From: Lacrimispora sp. 210928-DFI.3.58
GTDB taxonomy: Bacteria; Bacillota; Clostridia; Lachnospirales; Lachnospiraceae
Direction: 5' to 3'
Assembly: GCF_020554865.1 (NCBI RefSeq)
Contig: NZ_JAJCIC010000001.1
Coordinates: 186,001-250,000 of the forward strand
DNA length: 64,000 nt
Below the pieces are notes generated by a model. It made no database searches and was not told where the DNA came from. It saw nothing but the letters and a program-made list of their open reading frames with translations. The translations under genes were made by a program, and so were the position numbers. Shown piece by piece: positions 33,326-42,751 of this stretch; position 1 is the stretch's first letter, and every line of letters starts with the position of its first letter.

Positions 33326-34390
33326 TCAGGAAATTTCTGACCTGTACTCCGGCAGGGATACGGTAAAAGTGGTCCCGATACCGGCCTCGCTCTGTACATC
33401 GATGGTACCCTTGTGGAGCTCCACGATCTTCTGCACCACTGTCAGGCCGATGCCGTTGCCCTCAGTGGTGTGGGAGGGGTCTCCCTGGTAGAAGCGGTCA
33501 AAGATATGGGCCTTTGTGGCCTCCTCCATGCCGCAGCCATTATCCAATATCTGGAAAACCACCATATCATGTTTTCTGTGGAGCTTGATCTTGATCTTTC
33601 CCTTTTCCGGGGAAAATTTGATGGCATTGTCAATGAGGTTGATCCAGACCTGGTTTAACAGGTCACGGCTGCCATGATAATCCAGCTCATCCATATCGAT
33701 GATCAGCTCGATCTCCTTTTTCTGCCATTTGGAAGCCAGAAGGAGGATGGACTGGCGGATCTCCTCTGACAGGCCAAAGGTCTCCATATCCGATAAAATG
33801 TTCAGCTTTTCAATCTTAGACAGATTCAGCACATTGGTGGCAAGCTGGGAAAGGCGGTTGGACTCATGGATGATGATATCCAGGTATTCTTCCCGCTCCT
33901 GGCGGCTTAAGCTGTCGCTTTTTAAAAGCCTGGCAAAGCCCCTTAGGGAGACGATCGGAGTCTTGAACTCGTGGGAGAAGTTGTTTATGAAATCAGAGCG
34001 CAGCAGCTCTGTATTTTCCAGCTCCTGGGCCATGCGGTTGAAGCTGTCGGAGAGGCGGACAAACTCCTGGGTCAGATCCAGGTGGATGCGCACATGAAAA
34101 TTCCCGTCCGCCAGCTGGTTGATGGCCTGGATCAGCTCCTGGACAGGCCTTAAGGGGACACGGCTGAAAATGACAGTAAGGGCAACGCCCACAACAGCGC
34201 TTATCACCATAAGCAGGGGGATAGGACGCCAGAACTGGGGCATACCGATGTCTGCATGAAACCGGAACCGGAGAGTCAGGTACATGAGAAAGCCCTGGAG
34301 TGTCATGACAGTCAGCATGATCAGGAAAATGCCGGCGGTCAGTATCACCAGCAGCTTTCGGAACGGATTTTTGGATCGCTTTTCTTTCAT
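33326..34390 (-). CDS. Sensor histidine kinase
   Basis: 354-aa membrane kinase. Two spans (about 12-35 and 53-75) flank a very short outside loop. Then HAMP (PLRPVQELIQAINQLADG), H-box FSHEFKTPI (phospho-His about 140), N-box NQVWINLIDNAIKFS and G-boxes DNGCGMEE and GNGIGLTVV. The small sensor loop suggests it senses the membrane or a partner protein. Partner of the response regulator 150 nt upstream; together they probably control the divergent RND pump. Confidence 0.92.
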   Translation of the reverse strand: MKEKRSKNPFRKLLVILTAGIFLIMLTVMTLQGFLMYLTLRFRFHADIGMPQFWRPIPLLMVISAVVGVALTVIFSRVPLRPVQELIQAINQLADGNFHVRIHLDLTQEFVRLSDSFNRMAQELENTELLRSDFINNFSHEFKTPIVSLRGFARLLKSDSLSRQEREEYLDIIIHESNRLSQLATNVLNLSKIEKLNILSDMETFGLSEEIRQSILLLASKWQKKEIELIIDMDELDYHGSRDLLNQVWINLIDNAIKFSPEKGKIKIKLHRKHDMVVFQILDNGCGMEEATKAHIFDRFYQGDPSHTTEGNGIGLTVVQKIVELHKGTIDVQSEAGIGTTFTVSLPEYRSEIS

Positions 34391-34540
34391 GGGTATTAAC
34401 GCCTTTCTAAGATAAATGTGCGGTCAGTATCTCCTTGGATCCGGTTCTGAGGGCGCATATGACGGATCCAGAGGCAGGCTGGCGGAAACGGCAGAAACAA
34501 AAAGCCGCGGCCGTGAAGCCATAAGTCCGGAGTATGGTAT

Positions 34541-35215
34541 TTAAAGATGTTTAACCGCCTTGTATCCCAGCCCTCGTATGGTTTCAATGGAAAATTCCGG
34601 GTAGCCCTCGAACCGCTTTCTCAGCCGGTTCACATGCACGTTAATGGTATTGTCATCAGATTCGGACTCCATTCCCCAGATCTCGTCCATCAGCTGTATT
34701 CTTGTAAAAATCTTTCCCGGATAGGACAGCAGCTTGTAGAGCAGGTAAAATTCCTTCTTGGGAAGGGTCTGACTCTCGCTTTGTCTGGTAACGGTCAGGG
34801 AATCATAGTCCAGCACCACCTGTCCAATGGTGATCCTCCGCTCATTTACGATCCTGGCACGCCTTAAGAGGGCGCGGATGCGCAGGATCATTTCTTCCTC
34901 ATCCACAGGCTTTGTCATATAGTCGTCTGTTCCCACAATAAAGCCCTTCCGCTTGTCCTCCGGCAGCTGCTTGGCCGTTACCATGAGGATGGGCAGATTG
35001 TAGTCCGCTGCCCGCAGCTGCTTTGTCAGCTCATAGCCGTCCATGCCGGGCATCATGATATCCAGGAGGACCAGATCAATGTGTGTCCTGTCCATCACAG
35101 CCAGGGCTTCATAGCCGTCTGCCGCTGTGACAGGCTGAAAGCCGTGCTCCTTCAAGACTGCCTCCATTAATTTTCTCGTGTTCTTGTCATCTTCCACTAC
35201 TAATATCTGAAACAT
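34541..35215 (-). CDS. OmpR-family response regulator
   Basis: 224 aa. Receiver with acidic pocket EDD (about residue 8), phospho-Asp in LVLLDIMMPGMDGYEL and conserved Lys in DDYMTKPVDEEEM; winged-helix DNA-binding C-terminus (TRIQLMDEIWGMESESDDNTIN type). I prefer ATG 35215 over 35221, as CGGAGG lies 8 nt before it. First gene of the two-component operon, divergent from the efflux genes. Confidence 0.93.
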   Translation of the reverse strand: MFQILVVEDDKNTRKLMEAVLKEHGFQPVTAADGYEALAVMDRTHIDLVLLDIMMPGMDGYELTKQLRAADYNLPILMVTAKQLPEDKRKGFIVGTDDYMTKPVDEEEMILRIRALLRRARIVNERRITIGQVVLDYDSLTVTRQSESQTLPKKEFYLLYKLLSYPGKIFTRIQLMDEIWGMESESDDNTINVHVNRLRKRFEGYPEFSIETIRGLGYKAVKHL

Positions 35216-35273
35216 GTACATTCCTCCGGGATCTTGGCGCCGGTTTCCCGGCTGTATTATGGTTACGAAGTAT

Positions 35274-35304
35274 CAGCAAAACGCGCCAGTGACGCGTTTT
35301 GCTG
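35274..35304. repeat. CGCGTTTTGC hairpin
   Basis: Perfect inverted repeat CAGCAAAACGCG / CGCGTTTTGCTG with 7-nt loop, upstream of the response regulator. The right arm and flank (GTGACGCGTTTTGCTGGATTAT) recur in degraded form at 45734-45773 (TTGACGCGTTTTGCCGGATCAT). A second dyad, GTGAAC ... GTTCAC (35327-35356), follows and could be a regulator site for the efflux promoter. Confidence 0.6.
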
Positions 35305-35457
35305 GATTATAGCACGAATTTATTAAGTGAACATGAATAAAACACAAAAAGTTCACAGTTAAAAGGTAAAATGCAAGGGATTTGTTAATCTTCAATTTAT
35401 GTTAGACGATTAATATATAGGGCGTATGTATGAAAATGGGTAAAGGAGACGAGGCAC

Positions 35458-36747
35458 ATGGAAAAGAGCAAGAAGATAAAACTGGGGATTGCTGCGGCTG
35501 TGATCGTGGTGATAGCTGCTGTGGCAGTCCGTCATTTTTCAGGAGGAAAGAAGGGAGGCATGAGGCCGGACATGGGCGGAGGCCAGGGAGCCAACATATC
35601 CATGGTGCGGGCAGAAAAGCCTGCCACCGGAGATATCCGTCTTACCACCGGGCTGACTGGTTCTGTGGAGCCTTCGGATGTGGTGTACGTCTATGCAAAG
35701 GCCTCCGGAGATGTGACCTCTGTGCTGGTATCTGCCGGTGATACCGTAACCCAGGGACAGCTTCTGTGCGAGATCGATACGGAGCAGGTGGAGACAGCGA
35801 AGAATTCCATGGAATCCGCAGCAGTTTCACTTTCAGAAGCCCAGAGTACCTTAAACAGGATGCAGATACTCTACAACAGCGGCGATATTTCCCCTCAGGA
35901 GTACGAGCAGTACAGCAACAAGGCAAAGTCCGCTTCCCTGCAGTATGAATCCGCAAAGCTTGCCTATGAGAGGCAGGTGGAATACAGCCAGATCACAGCG
36001 CCCATAAGCGGAAAGATCGAGAGCTGCGACATCGAGGTGCACGACCGTGTGAACCAGAACGCGCAGCTGTGCGTGATCGCAGGAGAGGGAGATAAGCGGG
36101 TTTCCTTCTATGTGACAGAGCGGATGATGGAAAATATCAGCGTAGGAGATGTCCTGGATATCCAGAAGGACGGGAGCACCTATGAGGCCTATATCAGCGA
36201 GATCAGCTCCATGGTGGATTCAGCCACAGGACTTTTTAAGGTAAAGGCAGAACTTTCAAAGGCAGACGGCATTGCCACTGGAAGCACCGTAAAATTAAAT
36301 CTGGTGACACAGCACACGGAAAATGCCATGGTGGTGCCGGTAGACGCCATTTACTACAGCGGCGGCGATGGCTATGTGTACATATATGACAATGGAACCA
36401 TCCATATGGTGCAGGTGGAGATCGGCCTGTACGATTCCGAATATGCAGAGATCTTAGGCGGGCTTTCCGCAGATGACCTGGTGGTCAGCACCTGGAGCTC
36501 TAATCTGTACGAGGGAGCAACCGTACAGTTAAGAGGGGAAAATGCTTCCCAGACCGATGGGCAGCATGATGGCGGCCAGGGGCAACCGGCAGTTCAGGGC
36601 CAGGCAGGAGTCCAGGGCCAGCCCGGAGCCGAGAGCCGCGATAACGGGCCGGGCCAGGGGCCAAAAGAGGACGCGGTCCAGCCGGCACAGGACACGGATA
36701 AGGCACCAAAGGCCGGTGCGGGCGAGACAGGCAAGCAGGCAGAATAA
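35458..36747 (+). CDS. RND efflux periplasmic-adaptor-like (MFP/HlyD) protein
   Basis: 429 aa. N-terminal anchor (IKLGIAAAVIVVIAAVAV), lipoyl halves (VEPSDVVYVYAKASGDVTSV and ITAPISGKIESCDI), an alpha-hairpin between (about 110-180) and beta-barrel domains. The last 70 residues are a Gly/Gln/Pro-rich tail without fold. Adaptors link an inner-membrane pump to an outer channel; in a monoderm the adaptor would sit in the wall zone. AAAGGAG RBS; 14 nt before the pump. Confidence 0.88.
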   Translation: MEKSKKIKLGIAAAVIVVIAAVAVRHFSGGKKGGMRPDMGGGQGANISMVRAEKPATGDIRLTTGLTGSVEPSDVVYVYAKASGDVTSVLVSAGDTVTQGQLLCEIDTEQVETAKNSMESAAVSLSEAQSTLNRMQILYNSGDISPQEYEQYSNKAKSASLQYESAKLAYERQVEYSQITAPISGKIESCDIEVHDRVNQNAQLCVIAGEGDKRVSFYVTERMMENISVGDVLDIQKDGSTYEAYISEISSMVDSATGLFKVKAELSKADGIATGSTVKLNLVTQHTENAMVVPVDAIYYSGGDGYVYIYDNGTIHMVQVEIGLYDSEYAEILGGLSADDLVVSTWSSNLYEGATVQLRGENASQTDGQHDGGQGQPAVQGQAGVQGQPGAESRDNGPGQGPKEDAVQPAQDTDKAPKAGAGETGKQAE

Positions 36748-36761
36748 GGGAGGCAGCACAT

Positions 36762-39700
36762 ATGGGATTGACAAGATTTGTATTAAAACGGCCTGTTACC
36801 ACAGTCATGGTCCTTCTGTGCCTGCTGGTATTCGGCATCAGCTCCGTATTCTCGGCAACTCTGGAACAGATGCCTGACACGGACACCCCCATGCTGATCA
36901 TCATGGCCCGCTATTCCGGCGCAGGGCCGGAGGACATTGCAGAGCTGATCACAGAGCCCATTGAGGATGAGGTAAGCACCCTGGAGGGTGTTAAGAGCAT
37001 GAGCTCACGGTCCCGTGACGGCAGCGCCATGATCATGCTGGAATATGACTATGGCTACGATATGGACGATGCCTACAATGAAGTGACAAAGGTGCTGGAC
37101 CGTCTGGACCGCCAGCTTCCCGATGACGTGGACCCTTCTGTCATGGAGATGAACAACAATGCCAGCGCAACCATGATGATCTCCATTTCCCACAAGACAC
37201 AGGCAGACCTGTATGACTATGTGGATCAGACCATTGTGCCGGAGATCGAAAAGCTGACCTCAGTTGCCCAGGTGGACTCCATGGGCGGCTCCTCCGAATA
37301 TATCAGGATCGAGCTTCAATCAGAGAAGATGAAGCAGTATAATGTCACCATGAACAATATCCAGACAGCCATGAGCACCGCGGACCTTTCCTATCCTTCA
37401 GGAAGCGCCGTATCAGGAAATCTGGAGCTGTCCGTCACCACCTCCCTTGAGAGCGATACCGTAGATGACTTAAAGCGCGTCCCGATCATTTCAGGAAGCG
37501 GCCAGATCGTATATCTGGAGGATATTGCCAATATATATGAGGCAGAGGAGGAGCGGGGCGGCATTTCCCGCTACAATGGCCAGGAAACCATCTCCCTGTC
37601 CATCAGCAAGAACCAGAGCAGCACGGCCATGGACGTATCCGCCCAGGTGACAGAGGTCATCAACAGCCTGATGGCAGAGGACAGCGATCTGGAGATCACT
37701 GTGGCAAGGGATCAGGCGGACAGCATTTCCAGCTCCCTTAAGGACGTTGCCTCCACCATGGTACTGGCTGTTATCATCTCCATGGCCATCATCTTTATCT
37801 TTTTTGGAGATTACAAGGCATCCCTGATCGTAGGAAGCTCTATCCCCACCTCGATCCTGATGTCCCTGATCCTTATGACCTCCGTGGGCTTTTCCCTGAA
37901 CGTTATCACTATGAGCGCCCTGGTGCTGGGCGTTGGTATGATGGTGGATAACTCCATTGTTGTGCTGGAGAGCTGTTTCAGGGCAACGGACACACAGGAG
38001 GACAAGGGGATCTTAGGCTATGCAAAGTCGGCTCTTGGAGGCACGGGCATCGTGGTGCAGTCCATTATCGGCTCCACCATCACCACCTGCGTGGTATTCA
38101 TCCCGCTGGTATTCCTTCAGGGAATGACGGGGCAGATGTTCAAGCCCTTGGGCTATACCATCGTATTCTGTATGACAGCATCCCTGTTTTCGGCTATGAC
38201 GGTGGTCCCCCTCTGCTATATGATGTATAAGCCAAAAGAGAGAATGACTGCTCCCATGAACCTTCCTGTGGAGCGCATGCAGAATTTTTACCGCAAGATC
38301 ATGCCCGGCATACTAAAGCACAAGGGAATGGTAATGCTCTTTTCCGTAGGCCTGGTAGCGCTTACCTTCTACCTGGCAAGCGGCATGGAGGCAGAGCTTA
38401 TGACCTCCGATGATACCGGTACCATCAGCGTGAGCATTGAGACAAGGCCCGGCCTTCTGACAGAGCAGGCAAACGACATGCTGTCCCGTGTGGAGGAGAT
38501 CGTTGCCTCCGATGAAAATGTAGAATCCTATATGCTGCGCTACAACAGCGAGAGCGGTACAGTCTCCGCTTATCTGAAGGATGACAGGACAGTGGAGACA
38601 GAGGATCTGGCAGAGCAGTGGGAGAAGGAGATGTCCGACATTGAAAACTGCACCATTACCGTAGAGGCCTCCAGCTCCATGAGCTTTATGGGAAGGAGCA
38701 GAGGCTACGAGGTTATCCTTGAGGGCACACAGTATGATGAGCTCAAGGAGGTCAGCGATAAGATCGTAAAGGAGATGACAGACCGCACAGACGTGATCAA
38801 TGTTCATTCCAGCATTGAAAATACAGCGCCTGTTGTTACTATCAAGGTTGACCCTGTGATGGCGGCGGCTGAGGGGCTGACAGCCTCGCAGATCGGAAAC
38901 TATGTGAGCAATCTTCTGGACGGAGTGGAGGTCACCACCCTTGATATCGATGGACGTGAGGTCAGTGTGATGGCAGAGTATCCGGAGGACGAGTACAGGA
39001 CAGTAGACCAGGTTCAGGGCATTATCATCAGCAAGCCCTCCGGCGGCTATGTGGCTCTGTCCGATGTGGCTGAGATCTACTACAAGGACAGCCCTGCCTC
39101 CATCACAAAGTCAGATAAATCCTACCAGATCACGATCACAGCTGATTATACAGGCGGAAATGTAAAGACCACCATTGATAATGAGGTTATAAGCCCCAAC
39201 CTGTCGGGCACCATCACCACAGGCGTCAACAGCAGGGACAGAATGATGGCGGAAGAGTTCTCTGCCCTGTATAAGGCGATCGCCATAGCAGTATTCCTGG
39301 TATTCGTGGTAATGGCAGCCCAGTTTGAATCGCCGAAGTTCTCTTTCATGGTTATGACCACGATTCCCTTCAGCCTGGTGGGCTCCTTCGGCTTCCTGAA
39401 GCTTACAGGAGTCACCATCAGTATGACCTCTATCCTGGGCTTTTTGATCCTGGTTGGTACGGTTGTAAATAATGGTATCCTCTATGTGGATACAGTGAAC
39501 CAGTACCGTATGACAATGGATCTGAAGACCGCCCTCATCGAGGCAGGAGCAACGCGTCTGAGGCCTATCCTCATGACCAGCCTTACTACCATCCTGTCCA
39601 TGATCCCAATGGCCCTTGCCATGGGAGACAGCGGCTCCACCACCCAGGGCCTTGCCATTGTAAACATCGGCGGCCTGTCTGTGGGCGTGCTGGTGGCCCT

Positions 39701-39767
39701 GTTCATCCTTCCTGTATATTACGCCCTTATGAATGGCAACAGGAAACGTGTTGTCCTTGACATTTAA
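36762..39767 (+). CDS. RND family efflux pump (AcrB/MMPL-like)
   Basis: 1001-aa proton-driven exporter with 12 predicted spans and two large external loops after TM1 and TM7 (about 30-330 and 550-820). The proton-relay segment in TM4 is VGMMVDNSIVVLES, with one Asp where AcrB has two. The N-terminus TRFVLKRPVTTVMVLLCLLV is typical. Second gene of a full tripartite set: adaptor, pump and two TolC-like genes. Substrate unknown. Confidence 0.92.
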   Translation: MGLTRFVLKRPVTTVMVLLCLLVFGISSVFSATLEQMPDTDTPMLIIMARYSGAGPEDIAELITEPIEDEVSTLEGVKSMSSRSRDGSAMIMLEYDYGYDMDDAYNEVTKVLDRLDRQLPDDVDPSVMEMNNNASATMMISISHKTQADLYDYVDQTIVPEIEKLTSVAQVDSMGGSSEYIRIELQSEKMKQYNVTMNNIQTAMSTADLSYPSGSAVSGNLELSVTTSLESDTVDDLKRVPIISGSGQIVYLEDIANIYEAEEERGGISRYNGQETISLSISKNQSSTAMDVSAQVTEVINSLMAEDSDLEITVARDQADSISSSLKDVASTMVLAVIISMAIIFIFFGDYKASLIVGSSIPTSILMSLILMTSVGFSLNVITMSALVLGVGMMVDNSIVVLESCFRATDTQEDKGILGYAKSALGGTGIVVQSIIGSTITTCVVFIPLVFLQGMTGQMFKPLGYTIVFCMTASLFSAMTVVPLCYMMYKPKERMTAPMNLPVERMQNFYRKIMPGILKHKGMVMLFSVGLVALTFYLASGMEAELMTSDDTGTISVSIETRPGLLTEQANDMLSRVEEIVASDENVESYMLRYNSESGTVSAYLKDDRTVETEDLAEQWEKEMSDIENCTITVEASSSMSFMGRSRGYEVILEGTQYDELKEVSDKIVKEMTDRTDVINVHSSIENTAPVVTIKVDPVMAAAEGLTASQIGNYVSNLLDGVEVTTLDIDGREVSVMAEYPEDEYRTVDQVQGIIISKPSGGYVALSDVAEIYYKDSPASITKSDKSYQITITADYTGGNVKTTIDNEVISPNLSGTITTGVNSRDRMMAEEFSALYKAIAIAVFLVFVVMAAQFESPKFSFMVMTTIPFSLVGSFGFLKLTGVTISMTSILGFLILVGTVVNNGILYVDTVNQYRMTMDLKTALIEAGATRLRPILMTSLTTILSMIPMALAMGDSGSTTQGLAIVNIGGLSVGVLVALFILPVYYALMNGNRKRVVLDI

Positions 39768-39781
39768 TATATCATATAGAA

Positions 39782-40999
39782 ATGAAGAAGGTGAGAATGT
39801 TGAAGAGTATCAATGCCAGAAGGGCCTTTGCCCCGAAAAATGCAGTCAGAGTCTTGCGCGCAGGCTGCCTTGCCGGTGCTTTCTGCCTGGCAGGAGCTGA
39901 TCTTACCGCTTTTGCGGGAAGCCCGGAATTTGCCTACACAGCAGAAGAGTGGGCCATGCTCCGGGATAATAAGCTGGAGTACGGGGAGATCGCAAAGCTG
40001 GTGCATGAGTACAATAATACTGTGATAAAAAACCAGATCGATTACGAAGAGTACCGCGGCGAGGACCGGGATGACATTTCCGAGGATTACTATGATGCGG
40101 CAGACGAGATCTACGGCAGGCTGGAATACCCGGATTCCACCTCCACCAACTTTGCCAGTGAGCTGTCCTCCTTTTTGACCAGCCAGATACAGGCGGACAA
40201 TCTAAGGGAGCAGGGCGATGACAATGTAGATGACGGCGACAGCAAGAAGCTGGGCTATGACAAGACAGAGGCAGAGCTGGTAAAGCAGGCCCAGCAACTG
40301 ATGATAAACTATTGGAGCCAGACCTACAGCCTGGATAGCATAAAAGCAAACGGGGAGCAGGCCCGGGCCAGCTATGATTCCATGGTCGTGAAGCAGAGCG
40401 CCGGAATGTCCACCCAGGCCCAGGTGCTGTCTGCCAGGGAGGCAGTGGACTCTGCAGAGGCCTCCTTTTTGTCAGCCCAGAGCAATGTGACAAAGACAAA
40501 GGAGAACCTGTGCCTGATGCTGGGCTGGACCTACGGGGCGGAGGTGGAGATCTGTGAGCTGCCGGAGCCGGATATGGACTGGATCGCTTCCATTGATCTT
40601 GCGGCTGACGTGGCAAAGGGGCTGGAAAATAACTATAGCTTAAGGATCCTGGAACGCCAGATAAATAATGCCAGGAACACCTCCAACAAGGCGAGTTTAG
40701 AGCAGAGCTACAAGAGTCAGAAGGAGACAGCAGCCACCAATATAGGAAGTGCCTACGAGCAGCTTCAGATCGCAAAGTCCAATTATGATCAGGCTGTCCA
40801 GTCATTGGCTCTCCAGGCAGATAAGATGGCTTCCGCTGAACGGAAGATGGCAGCAGGCACCATTAACAAAAACGAGTACATTCAGCAGAAATACGCCTAC
40901 ACCACAGCAGAGGTGAGCGAAAAGACAAGCCGCCTGTCCCTCCTCACAGCCCAGAACAACTATGAATGGGCGGTAAACGGACTGGCAAGCGTATCATAG
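39782..40999 (+). CDS. TolC-like protein 1
   Basis: 405 aa with signal peptide (LRAGCLAGAFCLAGADLTAFA, shown in part; cleavage about residue 45) and two long amphipathic coiled-coil halves, as in outer-membrane efflux proteins (ASYDSMVVKQSAGMSTQAQV and NNYSLRILERQINNARNTSN). Clear beta-barrel strands are not obvious. The start is uncertain: ATG 39782 has a poor RBS, while AAGGTGAG precedes TTG 39800. 14 nt after the pump and 17 nt before its paralogue. Confidence 0.75.
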   Translation: MKKVRMLKSINARRAFAPKNAVRVLRAGCLAGAFCLAGADLTAFAGSPEFAYTAEEWAMLRDNKLEYGEIAKLVHEYNNTVIKNQIDYEEYRGEDRDDISEDYYDAADEIYGRLEYPDSTSTNFASELSSFLTSQIQADNLREQGDDNVDDGDSKKLGYDKTEAELVKQAQQLMINYWSQTYSLDSIKANGEQARASYDSMVVKQSAGMSTQAQVLSAREAVDSAEASFLSAQSNVTKTKENLCLMLGWTYGAEVEICELPEPDMDWIASIDLAADVAKGLENNYSLRILERQINNARNTSNKASLEQSYKSQKETAATNIGSAYEQLQIAKSNYDQAVQSLALQADKMASAERKMAAGTINKNEYIQQKYAYTTAEVSEKTSRLSLLTAQNNYEWAVNGLASVS

Positions 41000-41016
41000 G
41001 AAGGGAGGCGGATAGA

Positions 41017-42219
41017 TTGAAGAAGTATTCGATCATTTTGGCAGGCCTGTGCCTGTCCGCTTCCATGGTTTTCGGCGGCACTGCAACGGTCATGGCGGAG
41101 GAAGGTCAGGCTGATCTGACGGAAACGGCAGCGGATCAGGAGGCCGGTACGTCTGCAGGCCAGAGCGCCGGCGACTCATCCGCCTCCGCTGTACAGGTGG
41201 AATATGGAAATTTAAGGGAATTATTAAAGCAGGGCAACCTCACCTTGAGCAAAAGCTTTTCAGACTACCAGCAGAACCTGGATGATTACCAGGAGATCTG
41301 GGATACCCTAAAATGGGAGCAGAGCAAGATGGAGAGCGAGGCAGAGGATATGGAGGACAGGGCCGGGGACCTGGATGAGGAGGAGATGGAAACTGCTGCC
41401 GTCTACGCCTCCAATGCCGCCATGCTAAAAAATTCCGCCAGCCGCATTTATAAGCAGCTGGACAACATGGCCAGCACCAGAAGCACAAAGAGTCTGGAGA
41501 AAATGGCAGATACCTATACCATTTCCGCCCAGACCATGATGAACTCCTATAACCAGCTTCGGGAGCGCAGGCAGGCCCAGGAGGCCGCAGTGCAGGCAAA
41601 GGAGGCCTCCTTCGGCACTGCGGGCCGCAGATACGAGGCCGGCGCCATCACTGCAGATGAGCTTAAGGAGGAGGAGACATCTCTGGCCCAGGCAAAGAAT
41701 ACCCTTGCCTCCTTAAGAGAGCAGGAGGCCCAGACAAGGGCCGGCTTTCTCACCATGCTGGGCCTTACAGGCCGGGAAGTGACGATCGGCAGCATTCCGG
41801 AGCCGGATCTGGCCGCCATTGCTGCCATTGATTTTGAAACAGACAAGCAGAGGGCGGTAAACAACAGCTCCAATGTCCAGAATGAACGCCACGCAAAGGC
41901 AAGCAGCACCACCCAGATCAACAACCGCTTCAAGCGTGTGGCAGAGGCCGAGGGGACAGAGGAGGCCTCCATCACAGCTGCCTATGAAGCGCTGTTAGCC
42001 TCCCGGTCCCAGTATGAGGCGGCCTTAAATGCTTATCAGAGCGCAGAGCTTATCTACCAGTCCCTGGAGCGCAGGAAACAGGCGGGAATGCTCTCCAACA
42101 CAGAGTACCTCCAGGGGATCGCTGATTACAATGGAAAGAAGGCCAATAAAGAGATCGCTTCCATGAATCTGGTTCAGGCCTATGAGAGCTACTGTTGGGA
42201 GGTAAAGGGCCGGGGATAA
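41017..42219 (+). CDS. TolC-like protein 2
   Basis: 400-aa paralogue of the preceding gene: signal peptide (AGLCLSASMVFGGTATVMAEE; cleavage about 29), then Glu/Gln/Ala-rich coiled coils, with AGAITADELKEEETSLAQA and RRKQAGMLSNTEYLQGIADY as the TolC-type turn regions. TTG 41017 has GGGAGG 8 nt upstream; a start further 5' would overlap the previous gene. Two different TolC-like subunits could form a mixed channel. Terminator at 42252. Confidence 0.75.
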   Translation: MKKYSIILAGLCLSASMVFGGTATVMAEEGQADLTETAADQEAGTSAGQSAGDSSASAVQVEYGNLRELLKQGNLTLSKSFSDYQQNLDDYQEIWDTLKWEQSKMESEAEDMEDRAGDLDEEEMETAAVYASNAAMLKNSASRIYKQLDNMASTRSTKSLEKMADTYTISAQTMMNSYNQLRERRQAQEAAVQAKEASFGTAGRRYEAGAITADELKEEETSLAQAKNTLASLREQEAQTRAGFLTMLGLTGREVTIGSIPEPDLAAIAAIDFETDKQRAVNNSSNVQNERHAKASSTTQINNRFKRVAEAEGTEEASITAAYEALLASRSQYEAALNAYQSAELIYQSLERRKQAGMLSNTEYLQGIADYNGKKANKEIASMNLVQAYESYCWEVKGRG

Positions 42220-42251
42220 GACAAAGGACGCAAAAAATTGTGATAAAATGC

Positions 42252-42314
42252 AAAGAGCGGATTGTGCAGGGACGTTATATTGTGAAAATGCACAAAAATA
42301 TCCGCTCTTTTCCT
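42252..42314 (+). terminator. Terminator of the RND operon
   Basis: AAAGAGCGGAT pairs with ATCCGCTCTTT (42300-42310), followed by TCCTTTTC. Confidence 0.88.
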
Positions 42315-42355
42315 TTTCAAAAAGTCACAAACTTTTTTCAGACAGAGATTTTTCG

Positions 42356-42385
42356 CTGACATTTCTTTTTTGAAAATGATAAAAT
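42356..42385 (+). promoter_or_regulatory. Promoter of the 72-aa protein gene
   Basis: CTGACA (42356-42361), 18-nt spacer, TAAAAT (42380-42385). Confidence 0.6.
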
Positions 42386-42422
42386 AATAGTAGAAATTTT
42401 AGAAAAGGAGACTAATTGTTTT

Positions 42423-42641
42423 ATGAGAAGAATTGTAAGCGCCTGCCTGTTACAGACCATGCGGTTTGATGTGACCCACGATGCAGATCCAAAGAGGGAT
42501 TATGAGATTTACTGCAATAAGCTGAAAAAAGAAGGAACAAAGTTCTTTATCGAGGAGACAAAGACAGAACCCGATGGCTCCCTGATCGTTAAGATCAAGA
42601 AACAGTATAATTCTTACAAGACAGACGGATACTTAGATTAA
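42423..42641 (+). CDS. Small conserved-looking protein, unknown
   Basis: 72 aa, not recognised. Highly charged; RRIVSACLLQTMRFD at the start, a Lys/Glu-rich helix (EIYCNKLKKEGTKFFIEE) and a C-terminal beta-like KIKKQYNSYKTDGYL. It has its own promoter, AAAAGGAGA RBS and terminator, so it is expressed as a single gene. No signal peptide or span, thus cytoplasmic. Confidence 0.7.
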   Translation: MRRIVSACLLQTMRFDVTHDADPKRDYEIYCNKLKKEGTKFFIEETKTEPDGSLIVKIKKQYNSYKTDGYLD

Positions 42642-42646
42642 AAAAG

Positions 42647-42681
42647 AAGGCTGCAGGCCAGGAGAGGGCTTGCAGCCTTTT
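42647..42681 (+). terminator. Terminator after the 72-aa protein gene
   Basis: AAGGCTGCA pairs with TGCAGCCTT, followed by TT. Confidence 0.85.
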
Positions 42682-42687
42682 CACATA

Positions 42688-42716
42688 TTGCAAAATGAAG
42701 CTTGTGCCGCTATAAT
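42688..42716 (+). promoter_or_regulatory. Promoter of the MBL-fold gene
   Basis: TTGCAA (42688-42693), 17-nt spacer, TATAAT (42711-42716). Confidence 0.8.
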
Positions 42717-42751
42717 AATAACTAGCAATAAAGGCAAAGGGGATATGTTAC

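Noticed and set aside
39903..40805. 300-aa minus-strand ORF opposite TolC-like 1
   Set aside because: Its composition is rich in Ser, Pro, Arg and Cys without family motifs, and the plus-strand frame has signal peptide, coiled coils and operon context.
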